A stretch of 64,000 nucleotides of DNA from Streptomyces sp. NBC_01716 (GTDB taxonomy: Bacteria; Actinomycetota; Actinomycetes; Streptomycetales; Streptomycetaceae). Positions 8,766-17,325 of this stretch are shown here, one piece after another. The notes below the pieces were generated by a model. The model saw nothing but the letters and a program-made list of their open reading frames with translations, searched no databases and had not been told where the DNA came from. The stretch's first letter is position 1, and each line of letters opens with the position of its first letter. A program made the translations under genes and the position numbers. The stretch is taken from assembly GCF_036248275.1 (NCBI RefSeq), contig NZ_CP109181.1, forward strand, positions 7,626,001 to 7,690,000, read 5' to 3'.

Positions 8766-9998
8766 GTGCAACAGTCATCGAGCGAGGATGGTCCAAGCGT
8801 CCAGGTCGAACGACTGGGAGCGCGGGTGCTGGGCAGAGCCGAGTCGATCGCCGACGCGCTGGTCACCCGCATTCAGGCGTCTGTGCCCGTCTACCGCACG
8901 GATGCCGTCGTCAGCACGGCAGAACTGCGTCGGACCTGCTTGGACAACGTGACCTACGTCTTCGGCGCCCTTGGGCGTGCCCCGGCGCTTTCGTCACCCG
9001 AGTCGCACGACAACGGGAGGAAGCGAGCCAAGGCCGGTGTTCCGCTGACGGCCGTGATGGAGGCGTACCGGGTCGCCGCCCGCTTCCTATGGGATTGCCT
9101 GTCGGAGGAAGCCGCCCTCGACGGTGTTCCGGCAGAGGTCACTGTGCGGGCCGCGTCCGAGATGTGGCTGGTGCTCGACACCTACACCCAGCACATGGCC
9201 GAGGGCTACCGAGAGGAACTCACCGCGCAAGCCCTCGGCCGTGAGCAGCAACGCTCGGCCCTGATACGGGCGTTCCTGGAAGGCCGGCTGGCCGACACCG
9301 ACGGCTGGGATGCCGCCGCGGTCCTGCGGATCCCGCCGCAAGGCCCCTACTTCGCTGTCGCCGCCCAGGTTCCTGAGGCCGGACAGCATGCGGTCCGCGG
9401 AGCCGAGGATGCCCTCAGGGCCATTGGTGCGGCCTCGACGTGGTATCTACTGCACGACGTCGAGGTGGGAATCGTGCGCCTCCTCGAACCGGCCCGGAAT
9501 TTCGAACGGCTCGTTGACATCATCGGCTCCACTACCGTCGGCCACGTAGGAATCAGCCCCTTCTACGACGACTTGATGAACACCGCCCCCGCCCTGCGAC
9601 TGGCCAGGATCGCGCTTCTCAGTGGTTTCGAGGGCGGCAGAGTCACCGTCTTCGACCGTGACCCGCTGGCCGTCGCCGCCGCCGGCGCCCCGGAGATCAT
9701 GCAACGCATCGCTCACACAGTCCTGGCGGGACTGGAGCGGCTCTCCCCGGATCAGCGCACCCTGCTCCTTGAGACTTTCGGTGTCTGGCTCGACAGCGGG
9801 GGATCAGCCGACCTGACCGCCGAAACCCTGTTCTGCCACCCCAACACGGTCCGTCATCGCCTACGTCGCCTGGAGGAGCACACTGGACGCTCCCTCAAAA
9901 AACCCCGCGAGATCGCCGAACTCAGCCTGGCCTTCGAAATCGACCGCCGCACAGCCCCAACGCCTCCCTGGACCTTCAGTCTTTCTCCGGGAGGATGA
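8766..9998 (+). CDS. CdaR/PucR-type helix-turn-helix regulator
   Basis: A 410-residue transcription factor. The N-terminal 160 residues form an all-helical sensor like that of RsbR-type proteins, followed by a GGDEF-like CdaR core domain around residues 175-310. A C-terminal PucR helix-turn-helix follows (about 330-390: LLLETFGVWLDSGGSADLTA, then LFCHPNTVRHRLRRLEEHTG). Such regulators commonly control small operons beside them. It faces the alpha/beta hydrolase across a shared promoter region, which makes that hydrolase its most likely target. No ribosome site is seen before the GTG, in line with a leaderless transcript. Confidence 0.85.
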   Translation: MQQSSSEDGPSVQVERLGARVLGRAESIADALVTRIQASVPVYRTDAVVSTAELRRTCLDNVTYVFGALGRAPALSSPESHDNGRKRAKAGVPLTAVMEAYRVAARFLWDCLSEEAALDGVPAEVTVRAASEMWLVLDTYTQHMAEGYREELTAQALGREQQRSALIRAFLEGRLADTDGWDAAAVLRIPPQGPYFAVAAQVPEAGQHAVRGAEDALRAIGAASTWYLLHDVEVGIVRLLEPARNFERLVDIIGSTTVGHVGISPFYDDLMNTAPALRLARIALLSGFEGGRVTVFDRDPLAVAAAGAPEIMQRIAHTVLAGLERLSPDQRTLLLETFGVWLDSGGSADLTAETLFCHPNTVRHRLRRLEEHTGRSLKKPREIAELSLAFEIDRRTAPTPPWTFSLSPGG

Positions 9999-10109
9999 GT
10001 TCCAAGGCCGAACAGCAGCGTCGCGTGATTGTGTCCCCTGAGCAGGGTGAACTCGTCGCCCCCGGTGATGCGTACGGCCCGGCCTCCCCAGAACCAAAGT
10101 GGGCGGCGT

Positions 10110-10815
10110 CCGTATCCGCGTGATCTGTATTGCGCCTATGTTCCCCAGGAGGTGGGCCAGCCTGGTGGTGCTGGGGATCGCCACGATCCACGGCTTCTGT
10201 GCCAGCAGCCAGGCGAGGTCGATCTGGGCGGGGGTGGCGCCCTTGCGTACGGCCCAGTCCTGCAACAGCTGCACCAGCGGCATGTTGGCGGCCAGGTTGT
10301 CCCGGCTGTTGCGGGGGAACGCGGTCCGGCGGTCGTCCTGCGCGAACCGGAAGTACGGACTCATCGTGCCGGTGGTGACCCATGCCCTGGGCCATGAGGT
10401 CCTTCACCGTGTCAGCGACATCCTCGATCGGGACAGTGGGATCTACCCGGTGCTGGTAGAGCAGGTCGATGTGGTCCGTCCTGAGGCGCTGCAGCATGCC
10501 GTCGACGGCCCGGCGAATGTGTTCCGGGCGGCTGTTCAGGCCGTTGCGGGCCCCCGTGTCCGGGCCGCTGTCCCAGCCGAACTTGGACGCGATCACCACG
10601 TCGTCGCGGACGGGGCGGAGGGCATCGCCGACGATACGCTCCGACTCCCACGGCCCGTACGCCTCGGCCGTGTCGAAGAGCGTCCCCCCCTGGTCGACGG
10701 CTGTCCGGATGAGCGCGACCATGTCCTTGCGGCTGGTGACCGGGCCGTAGAGTTGCCCGGCATGGTCTGTGTGCCGAGGCCGATGCTGGAGACTTTCGAG
10801 GAACCGAGCCTGCGG
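10110..10815 (-). pseudogene. Aldo/keto reductase remnant with internal deletion and frameshifts
   Basis: Three frames read as one NADPH-dependent aldo/keto reductase. The N-terminus (10815-10750) gives RRLGSSKVSSIGLGTQTMPG. After a frameshift comes VDQGGTLFDTAEAYGPWESE with the catalytic Asp and Tyr, VVIASKFGW with the Lys, and DHIDLLYQHRVDP with the His, up to DTVKDLMAQG near 10390. Sequence then jumps to FRFAQDDRRTAFPRNSRDNL and ends with WIVAIPSTTRLAHLLGNIGA. About 65 residues of the barrel are missing at the jump and the C-terminal NADP-binding tail is replaced. All four catalytic residues survive but the fold does not. Confidence 0.82.
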
Positions 10816-11178
10816 TGGCCGGTCCGGGTGATGGCTGCGGTCACCCGGCTGCGACGTCGGGCAGAAGCACCGGTGGGCGTGGCGGGCGAAACGGACCGCG
10901 CCCGAGATGAGCACCTGGGCGTTCGTCCGGCGGCGCTGGGTCCACGTCCGTGGCTTCGGATGATGCCCACGCTCCTCCGACCGTGGGCGTCGTGTGGTTG
11001 CGATGATGCCGGGCGGTCAGTCTGATTCAATCAGCGTGCCCACCGGGGTGGGAGGGCGTGTTGTGTCGGGTAATGGCACTACCCCCCTCAGCTTGGCCTG
11101 TTCGGCGAACGAGGGCGCACAGCCCAGCGGTTGGGCGTGTAGCCCCAGGACTCCCGGTACGGCGTAGCAGGCAGGAGA
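10816..11178. other. Gene-free stretch containing a 13-base palindrome
   Basis: About 360 bases between two remnants. The only ordered signal is CTGATTCAATCAG at 11022-11034, with perfect 6-base arms around one central base, a size suited to a regulator dimer. Remaining sequence shows no convincing gene. Confidence 0.4.
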
Positions 11179-11973
11179 CTATGCCTGCTGTGAAGCGAGT
11201 TCGACGACGGTGATGTCGGACGGTGCTCCCACGCGTACCGGTGGGCCCCACACGCCGGCGCCCCGGCTCACGTACAGCTGAGTGTTTCCGTAGCGCTCCA
11301 GGCCGGCGACCGTGGGGTTGGCCAGTTCGGCGAGGAGGCTGCCCGGCCAGAGCTGTCCGCCGTGCGTGTGACCGGAGAGCTGGAGGTCGACGCCGTGGTG
11401 GACGGCGTCCTGGATGACGACGGGTTGGTGGGCGAGGAGGACGGCGGCGCGGGAACGGTCCCGGTCGCCGAGTGCTTCGCCGAAGTGGGGGCCCTGGCCA
11501 TCCTCTTCGCCTCGGAGGTCGTTGACGCCGGCCAGGTCGAAACCGGGCAGCTCCGTACGGGCGTTCTCCAGCGGGCGCAGTCCCAGGTCCCGTACCTTTT
11601 CCACCCACTGCTCCGCGCCGGAGATGTACTCGTGGTTGCCCGTGACGAAGTACGCGCCGTGCCGTGCCCGGAGTTGAGCAAGTGGTTCGACTGCCAGTGT
11701 GAGGTTCTCGACGCTGCCGTCCACCAGGTCGCCGACAACCGCGATCAGGTCCGGTTGTGTCGCGTTGATGGTGTCGACGACTCGCTGGGAGAAGCCCCGG
11801 CCCAGGACGGGACCGACGTGAATGTCGCTGACGACGGCGATGCGGAACCCGTGCGCGCTGCGCGGGAGTTTGGCCAGCGGAATGGTGAGGCGCTTGACCT
11901 TTGGCCCGCGCAGCACACCGTACGTGCCATGACCGACAGTCCCGACGGCAACGGCTGCTGCGGTGCCGCCCAC
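11179..11973 (-). CDS. Metallophosphoesterase, membrane anchor lost
   Basis: The 264-residue frame holds a complete calcineurin-like domain: VVSDIHVG, GDLVDGS, TGNHEYISG, LLAHQP and SGHTHGGQLWP, which together supply both metal sites. Streptomyces homologues known to me have N-terminal transmembrane helices and about 100 further residues. Here the frame stays open upstream to about 12198 (including PSRRLFVSRVVGG just before the GTG start) and then runs into IS630 DNA without a start codon. I infer that an insertion or deletion removed the membrane segment and promoter. A soluble domain could start at GTG 11973 but may not be expressed. Confidence 0.75.
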   Translation of the reverse strand: MGGTAAAVAVGTVGHGTYGVLRGPKVKRLTIPLAKLPRSAHGFRIAVVSDIHVGPVLGRGFSQRVVDTINATQPDLIAVVGDLVDGSVENLTLAVEPLAQLRARHGAYFVTGNHEYISGAEQWVEKVRDLGLRPLENARTELPGFDLAGVNDLRGEEDGQGPHFGEALGDRDRSRAAVLLAHQPVVIQDAVHHGVDLQLSGHTHGGQLWPGSLLAELANPTVAGLERYGNTQLYVSRGAGVWGPPVRVGAPSDITVVELASQQA

Positions 11974-12232
11974 GACGCGGGAAACGAAGAGACGACGCGA
12001 CGGGATGGTGGAGGCGGTGCCAGCTGACGGAGTGGGCTCCGGCGCCTGCGGCGGGTCCAGTACCGTAACGGGCCCGGCGGTGCCTCGTCCGGCATCGGAA
12101 TTGCCGCGATGCGCCGTTGCTGGCGGCGGCTCGTCGGCCGAAACGAGTTCCTCCGCGCCGGAGTCACCTGCTTTCGCCCCCGCGGACTGTACTGTCGGCA
12201 GAACTAGTGTGATGCGCCAGAAATCCTGTGGG

Positions 12233-12510
12233 TTAGTTCTTCTCTGTGTTCTGGCTGCTGGGTCCGACTTTGGTGCGGTAGCCGGCGAGGGAGTTGAGGA
12301 TCTCGTCGGCGGTCTTGGTCCAGGTGAAGGGCCGTGGATTCTCGTTCCAGGTGTCGATCCACGCGGTGATGTCGTCCTCCAGGGCCTTCACGGACCTGTG
12401 GACGCCGCGGCGGATGAGTTTGTCGGTCAGCAGACCGAACCATCGCTCCACCTGGTTCATCCAGGAGGAGCCGGTGGGAGTGAAGTGGACGTGGAATCGG
12501 CCCTGTACTC
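12233..12510 (-). mobile_element. IS630-family transposase C-terminal remnant
   Basis: About 90 codons match the end of IS630 transposases: HFTPTGSSWMNQVERWFGLL carries the glutamate of the DDE triad, followed by GVHRSVKALEDDITAWIDTW and PFTWTKTADEILNSLAGY. The upstream two thirds, with both catalytic aspartates, is absent. It abuts the open 5' end of the metallophosphoesterase frame, so it probably marks the event that truncated that gene. No terminal repeat pair could be assigned. Confidence 0.85.
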
Positions 12511-12759
12511 GTGAAGCTGCCGTTGGAAGGAGCGACGACCGCCGAACACGCCGCCCCCTGGGACGCGGTGATCGAACGCTGGGCACCGCCTCCCGCCCCA
12601 GCCATCGACGACCCCGCCGCGCTCGACCGGTTCATCGCCCGCCTGGCCGCCGACGGACTGTGGCTGTACGAATCCCTCACAGCCGAACGTCTCGCCCCCG
12701 ACCTCCGGCAGGCCATCGCCGAACGCATTGCCGGCACCCTCAGCCGCGACGGCGACTGA
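12511..12759 (+). CDS. Hypothetical protein fragment
   Basis: An 82-codon frame from GTG 12511, best conserved-looking in PAALDRFIARLAADGLWLYE and RLAPDLRQAIAERIAGTL, which predict amphipathic helices. I do not recognise a family. It begins exactly where the IS630 remnant ends, so the start may be artificial and the frame may be the 3' end of a larger broken gene. The following 150 bases to the AraC gene hold nothing that I recognise. Confidence 0.25.
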   Translation: MKLPLEGATTAEHAAPWDAVIERWAPPPAPAIDDPAALDRFIARLAADGLWLYESLTAERLAPDLRQAIAERIAGTLSRDGD

Positions 12760-12909
12760 CAGTCCGCAGACAGGTCGTCCTGGCGGTGATGGTGGGGCGG
12801 TGCGCCCGGCGATACGGCGGGCTGTGGACCCGGCCATACGATCCCAGGGGCAAGAAGCCGAAGAACCTGTCTATTCGTCTATCGCACGAAGGTGGTCGGG
12901 GTCGGGAAG

Positions 12910-13842
12910 CTATACAAGTTCACGCCGGAACTCCGTCGGGTTGACGCCGCGGATGCGTTTGAACGCGGCACTGAAGCCGAAGGCGTCTGAGTAGCCGACC
13001 TCGCGGGCGATCTCAGCGAGGGTCGCCGCCTTCCGTTCCCGCATGAGGTCGGCGGCGATTGTCATTCGCCGGCGGGTGAGGTAGGTCAGCGGTGGCTCGC
13101 CGACCAGGTCAGCGAAGCGTTTCGCGAAGGTGGCGCGTGACACTCCGGCTCTGGTGGCCAGGGAGGAGACCGTCCACGGCGCGGCCGGCTGATCGTGCAG
13201 CAGCCTCAGTGTGTGACCGACGACTGGGTCACGGTGTGCGGAGTACCAGGCCGGGGGGTTGCCGCCTGGCCGGTCGAACCAGTCGCGCAGAGAGCACACC
13301 AGCATCCAGTCCAGAAGCCGGTCGAGCACGATCTGCTGGCCCGGGGCATCGACGGCGACCTCCGCGGCCAGGAGGGCCTGCACGGCATTGACTGTGCCGT
13401 CGCCCGGAACACGCAGGACGTCGGGCACCGCCTCGAGCAGTTGCCGACCGATCTCGCCGCGGACCGGGTAAGCACCGGTAACCAGCGTCGTCGCGCCGTT
13501 CGAGTCGCCGGGAGCGGCGTCGTGCCAGCCAAGGCGGTGGTAGGTCCCGCCCTGATCAGGCGTCGCACAGTTCTCCCCGCATTCGATCGGTTCGGCCGCG
13601 GTGCCGATCTCGTCGACGAAGGAGAACGGTGCAGGGCCGCGCAGAATCAACGTGTCACCGGCGGTGAGGTGCTCGGGCGGGCGCCCTTCCGGAAGGATCC
13701 ACCCCGATCCTTCGAGCATGGTGCACAGCGTCAGCGGCGCGCCGTCGACGAACCGCAACGCCCAGGGGGCGGTCACGGTTGAGCTGCCGAACAGTGACCC
13801 CTGGGCCCGCACGTTGCGGAACATGTCTTCGAAGGCATCCAT
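12910..13842 (-). CDS. AraC-family regulator with cupin sensor
   Basis: A 310-residue regulator. Residues 1-180 form a cupin-like effector domain (DTLILRGPAPFSFVDEIG, then a long variable arm). Residues 205-305 carry the two AraC helix-turn-helices (VSSLATRAGVSRATFAKRF and LAEIAREVGYSDAFGFSAAF, ending in NPTEFRREL). The type typically represses or activates adjacent oxidoreductase or hydrolase genes. It is divergent from the ankyrin/epoxide-hydrolase pair across 257 bases, so that operon is the likely target. Confidence 0.9.
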   Translation of the reverse strand: MDAFEDMFRNVRAQGSLFGSSTVTAPWALRFVDGAPLTLCTMLEGSGWILPEGRPPEHLTAGDTLILRGPAPFSFVDEIGTAAEPIECGENCATPDQGGTYHRLGWHDAAPGDSNGATTLVTGAYPVRGEIGRQLLEAVPDVLRVPGDGTVNAVQALLAAEVAVDAPGQQIVLDRLLDWMLVCSLRDWFDRPGGNPPAWYSAHRDPVVGHTLRLLHDQPAAPWTVSSLATRAGVSRATFAKRFADLVGEPPLTYLTRRRMTIAADLMRERKAATLAEIAREVGYSDAFGFSAAFKRIRGVNPTEFRRELV

Positions 13843-14099
13843 GAACCAATATTAGACGATCACGCAGGCGTTCCAGCTTTTTGCCTATGGATTCGTCCTA
13901 TCCGCCGTTTCAGTATGGGTGTCATGCGCGGCAGCACCACCCGCTCTCGACCCGGCCGACATGGACCAACCATCGCCTCGCCGCCCGACTGCAACTGCGC
14001 GAGTACCCGTACAGCTGCGGCCTGCGGCCTGCGGCTCCAGCGCGGCTCGACTGAATCGCATCCGATCGCGCCTGACCAACCAACGAATGGAGATCTGAA

Positions 14100-15110
14100 A
14101 TGACGCTCGAATCATCGATCCGGGCCGGTAACCTTCCGGCGGCGAGCAGCCTTCTTCGCGCCGGAGCGGACCCGAACCAGCGCGGCACGGACGGCCTCAC
14201 GCCGCTGATGATCGCCGCAGGCCTCGGCCAGTCCTACATGGTCGATCTCCTCCTGGCGGCCGGCGCCGATGTGTTCAGCGTCGAGCGGCGCATGGGCGCG
14301 ACGGCGCTGCACAAGGCGGCACAGTCGGGCAACGTCGATGTGATCGGGTCGCTTCTCGATCACGGCGCTTTCATCGATCAGCAGTCGCCGGTTCTGGGCA
14401 ATACGGCGTTGACAGACGCCGTCCTGCACAAGAACGCGGAAGCTGTCGGCCTTCTTTTGCAGCGTGGCGCAAAGGTGACGATCAAGAATATCTGGCAGCA
14501 GACCGCGCTCGACGTCGCCCGTAGTGATGGTCTCGACGCAATCGCCGCCCTGATCGAGGAGCAGGTCGAGCGCAACGAGGAAGCGGTCGGTGCTCTGAAG
14601 CTGGTAGCGGCGGCCAAGGCGAACGACCCTGCCGAGGTTGCGCGACTGATCGCCGCGAAAGTTGCCCTCAACGAACGAGTCCCCATGGTGGGAAACCCTG
14701 ATGACAACTACACGCCGCTCGGCATAGCCGCGCGAGACGGACACACCGAGGTCGTGCACCTGCTTATCAAAGCGGGCGCCGACCTGGACCGCATCATCGG
14801 ACTGATGGGCGGCACCGCCCTCCACGACGCAACCTACTTCGGGCACGCCGACATCATCCGGGCGCTGACCCAGGTTTCCCGGAACGCCGACAAGGCGGTC
14901 CCCGACATAGACGCCACAGGTCCCTACAACGGGCTCTGCGCCCTTCACGACGGCGTATGGCACGGGCACCTCGAAGTGGTGAAGGCGCTGGTCGAGGCCG
15001 GAGCACGTCTCGATCTACGGGGCCACACGGGCGTCACCCCGAAGGAGCTGGCGCTTCGCTACGAATACGAGGACATCGCCCGCTTCCTCGACGCCGCCGA
15101 CCAGTCCTAG
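14100..15110 (+). CDS. Ankyrin-repeat protein
   Basis: A 336-residue protein built almost entirely of about eight ankyrin repeats. Examples are DGLTPLMIAAGLGQSYMVDL, GATALHKAAQSGNVDVIGSL, NYTPLGIAARDGHTEVVHLL and GGTALHDATYFGHADIIRAL, with LLxAGAD turns between helices. There is no signal peptide or membrane segment, so it is cytoplasmic and probably binds a protein partner. It ends 32 bases before the epoxide hydrolase and is presumably cotranscribed with it. Ankyrin proteins encoded beside enzymes sometimes act as their inhibitors or chaperones; this is only an inference here. AT-containing codons are more frequent than in neighbours, hinting at transfer. Confidence 0.9.
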   Translation: MTLESSIRAGNLPAASSLLRAGADPNQRGTDGLTPLMIAAGLGQSYMVDLLLAAGADVFSVERRMGATALHKAAQSGNVDVIGSLLDHGAFIDQQSPVLGNTALTDAVLHKNAEAVGLLLQRGAKVTIKNIWQQTALDVARSDGLDAIAALIEEQVERNEEAVGALKLVAAAKANDPAEVARLIAAKVALNERVPMVGNPDDNYTPLGIAARDGHTEVVHLLIKAGADLDRIIGLMGGTALHDATYFGHADIIRALTQVSRNADKAVPDIDATGPYNGLCALHDGVWHGHLEVVKALVEAGARLDLRGHTGVTPKELALRYEYEDIARFLDAADQS

Positions 15111-15142
15111 AAACCCGGCAACCCTCCAAGAAGGATCCTGCT

Positions 15143-16279
15143 ATGAGCGAGACCATCCAGCCCCGACCCTTCGATTTCCCCGAATCCGCACTGAAGGATC
15201 TGCGCGAGCGCCTTTCGCGCACCCGCTGGCCCGAGCGCGAAACGGTGTCCAATTCCAGCCAGGGCGCACCCCTGAAGCGGATGCAGGCGCTCATCGACTA
15301 CTGGCGAGATGGGTACGACTGGCGCGCAGCCGAGAAGCGGCTGAACGCACTCAACCCGTCCACGACGCGAATCGACGGGCTCGACATCCACTTCCTCCAT
15401 ATGCGTTCACCGGAGCCGGATGCCCTTCCGCTCGTGGTCACGCATGGCTGGCCGGGCTCTCCGTTCGAAATCGCCAAGTCCATACCGCTCCTGGCAGACC
15501 CCCGTGCTCACGGCGGTGACCCCAAGGACGCCTTCCACGTGGTCGTCCCTTCGATGCCCGGGTTCAGCCTCACGGAGAAGCCGACCGAGACCGGCTGGGG
15601 CGCGGAACGTATCACAAGCGCCTGGGTCGAACTGATGCGGCGACTCGGGTACGACCAGTTCGTCGCGCAGGGCGGCGACTGGGGCTACGCCATCACGAAC
15701 GCGCTCGGCGCCATCGGCGCACCGACGGTGCAGGCAGTACATTTCAACATGTTTCCCGTTTTCGAAACGATGGAAGCACAGGACGAGGACGAGCGGCGCG
15801 GACTGGAACGCCTGCGCGACTTCCAGACGAACAAGTCTGCGTATCAGCTCGAGCAGATTCAGAGCCCGCAGACCATCGGCTACGCGCTCACAGACTCCCC
15901 TGTGGCGCAGGCCGCATGGCTCTACGAACTGTACGAGCGCTGGACGGACAATGACGGCGATCCGGAACAGGCACTGAGCCGTGACGACATGCTCGACAAC
16001 ATCACGCTCTACTGGCTGACCGCTACCGGCGCCTCGTCCGCACGCATCTACTGGGAAAGCATGCGCAGCTTCCGGGAGCAGGAAATCTCCGTTCCCGTCG
16101 GCTTCAGCCAGTTTCCGCGCGATCTCCATCTGGCCAGCCGGCGGTGGGTGGAGGAGCGCTACCCGACCCTGGGCCACTACAACGTGCTGCCGAAGGGCGG
16201 GCATTTCCCGGCATGGGAACAGCCCGAGCTGTTCACCGAAGAGGTCCGCGCAAGCTTCCGCCATCTTCGTTGGGTGTAG
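15143..16279 (+). CDS. Epoxide hydrolase (EHN domain, alpha/beta hydrolase)
   Basis: A 378-residue enzyme with the N-terminal epoxide hydrolase domain (about 1-110: PFDFPESALKDLRERLSRTR) and an alpha/beta hydrolase core. VVTHGWPGSPFE forms the oxyanion loop, GGDWGYAITN carries the nucleophilic aspartate near residue 178, and GGHFPAWEQPELF carries the catalytic histidine. It hydrolyses epoxides to diols through an aspartyl ester. The ATG at 15143 follows AAGGA at 15131-15135 and lies after the ankyrin stop; an in-frame upstream extension overlaps the ankyrin gene and was rejected. Together with the AraC and ankyrin genes it forms a self-contained module. Confidence 0.92.
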   Translation: MSETIQPRPFDFPESALKDLRERLSRTRWPERETVSNSSQGAPLKRMQALIDYWRDGYDWRAAEKRLNALNPSTTRIDGLDIHFLHMRSPEPDALPLVVTHGWPGSPFEIAKSIPLLADPRAHGGDPKDAFHVVVPSMPGFSLTEKPTETGWGAERITSAWVELMRRLGYDQFVAQGGDWGYAITNALGAIGAPTVQAVHFNMFPVFETMEAQDEDERRGLERLRDFQTNKSAYQLEQIQSPQTIGYALTDSPVAQAAWLYELYERWTDNDGDPEQALSRDDMLDNITLYWLTATGASSARIYWESMRSFREQEISVPVGFSQFPRDLHLASRRWVEERYPTLGHYNVLPKGGHFPAWEQPELFTEEVRASFRHLRWV

Positions 16280-16351
16280 CTCCTTTCGAGGGACGGCTCT
16301 ACCTGCGTGAACTGCGGTTTGCAGGCTGAAAGGCCTTCCGCTCGCTGAGCA

Positions 16352-16597
16352 GGCCTTTGTGATCCGGCTGACGGTTCGGCGCTTCATCTGCGGGTCGGCG
16401 CTCGGCTGGCGGCCCAACTGGGTTTCGGCGCGGGACGGATGACCTTGTTACGCAGGGTCATGGCATTGCCCGATCCACGGTTCGGCACTCCGCGTGTGCT
16501 GGGCGTGGACGACTTCGCGATCCGTCGCGGCCAGACGTACTCCACTGTCTTGACCAGCGTCGAAGACCATCGCGTGCGATGTGCTCCCGACACGTGA
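16352..16597 (+). mobile_element. ISL3-family transposase remnant
   Basis: One short frame reads GARLAAQLGFGAGRMTLLRR, then VMALPDPRFGTPRVLGVDDF and AIRRGQTYSTVLTSVEDHR. This is the segment of ISL3 transposases where the helix-turn-helix meets the DDE domain, with VLGVDDF carrying the first catalytic aspartate. Just upstream, another frame shows VRRFIC, a piece of the zinc-binding head. The rest of the 400-residue protein is gone and a TGA closes the frame near 16597. Confidence 0.8.
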
Positions 16598-16967
16598 AGC
16601 CGGGCCGCCGGCCGCCTGTCGGGCGCGGCAGTGTCGGGGGTGGCGGGCGCCGGCTCCTTGAACGCGGGTGTCGGCGTCACGGTGCGCTCGGCCTGGGCGT
16701 GCCACCAGCGTGCTTCGGTGAGTTCGCCGCGGGCGAGGTGGTGCAGGTGGAGGCAGAAGGCGGCGGTGGCGTCTCCGTCGCCGGCGGCGTACTGCCACCA
16801 GTCGCGGGCGGCTTCGTCGGATCGTGTGAGCCGCAGGGTGCAGCCGAGCACGCGGGCGCCCGCCGGGTCGGGAAGCGGCTGGGCGAGGACGAACGCGTCG
16901 CCCAGGACGTCCAGGGCGGTGGAGGCGACGACAGCACGGTCACGTCCCCGGCGAGTTCGATGGTCAT
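16598..16967 (-). pseudogene. Sel1-like small protein, frameshifted
   Basis: An ATG at 16967 opens MTIELAGDVTVLSS, but the continuation TALDVLGDAFVLAQPLPDP is in another frame, with the switch near 16920. It goes on to EAARDWWQYAAGDGDATAAF and LHLHHLARGELTEARWWHAQ, which resemble Sel1-type or TPR helices. I recall similar short proteins from Streptomyces beside helix-turn-helix regulators, but no regulator is present here. The C-terminus runs into a Pro-rich tail and into the ISL3 remnant. Confidence 0.5.
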
Positions 16968-17005
16968 CGGCTGGTGGATTCCCCTCCTGAGGTAAGACGG
17001 GCCCG

Positions 17006-17325
17006 GTGCACATTCCCCCCAGGATGGAGGCCCGGGAGAGATTCGCCGCCCGCGTGGCCGCCGTGGCGGCGGCGGCCTTCATGCTCCTGCCGCAGAACGC
17101 CACGGCGGCCGACAGCACCACCGTGTCGCGCGCCGTGGCTCCGATGTCGCTCGCGCAGAGCATCGAGCTTCTCCCCGTCGGTGTGGAGGACCGGACCGGG
17201 TACGACCGGGCCAAGTTCAAGCACTGGGTCGACGAGGACAAGGACGGATGCTCGACCCGTGCCGAGGTGCTGCTCGCCGAGTCCCGCGTCGAGCCGACCG
17301 TCGAGGCCGGCTGCTGGAAGCGCGC
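17006..17325 (+). pseudogene. Secreted HNH-type nuclease, N-terminal part only
   Basis: From GTG 17006 or ATG 17024 the frame encodes a signal peptide (hydrophobic core VAAVAAAAFMLLP, cleavage after NATAADS). The start of a secreted HNH/DUF1524 nuclease follows: ELLPVGVEDRTGYDRAKFKH, then WVDEDKDGCSTRAEVLLAE and a cysteine in VEAGCW. The catalytic DxDHxxPLAEAW region expected next is absent. Instead the frame continues into IS481 transposase sequence near 17320, giving a 161-codon chimeric open frame to 17491. Confidence 0.75.

Noticed and set aside
12204..12737. 177-codon minus-strand frame continuing past the IS630 remnant
   Set aside because: Only the part in the 12233-12586 frame matches IS630; this frame is a shifted shadow with no domain.
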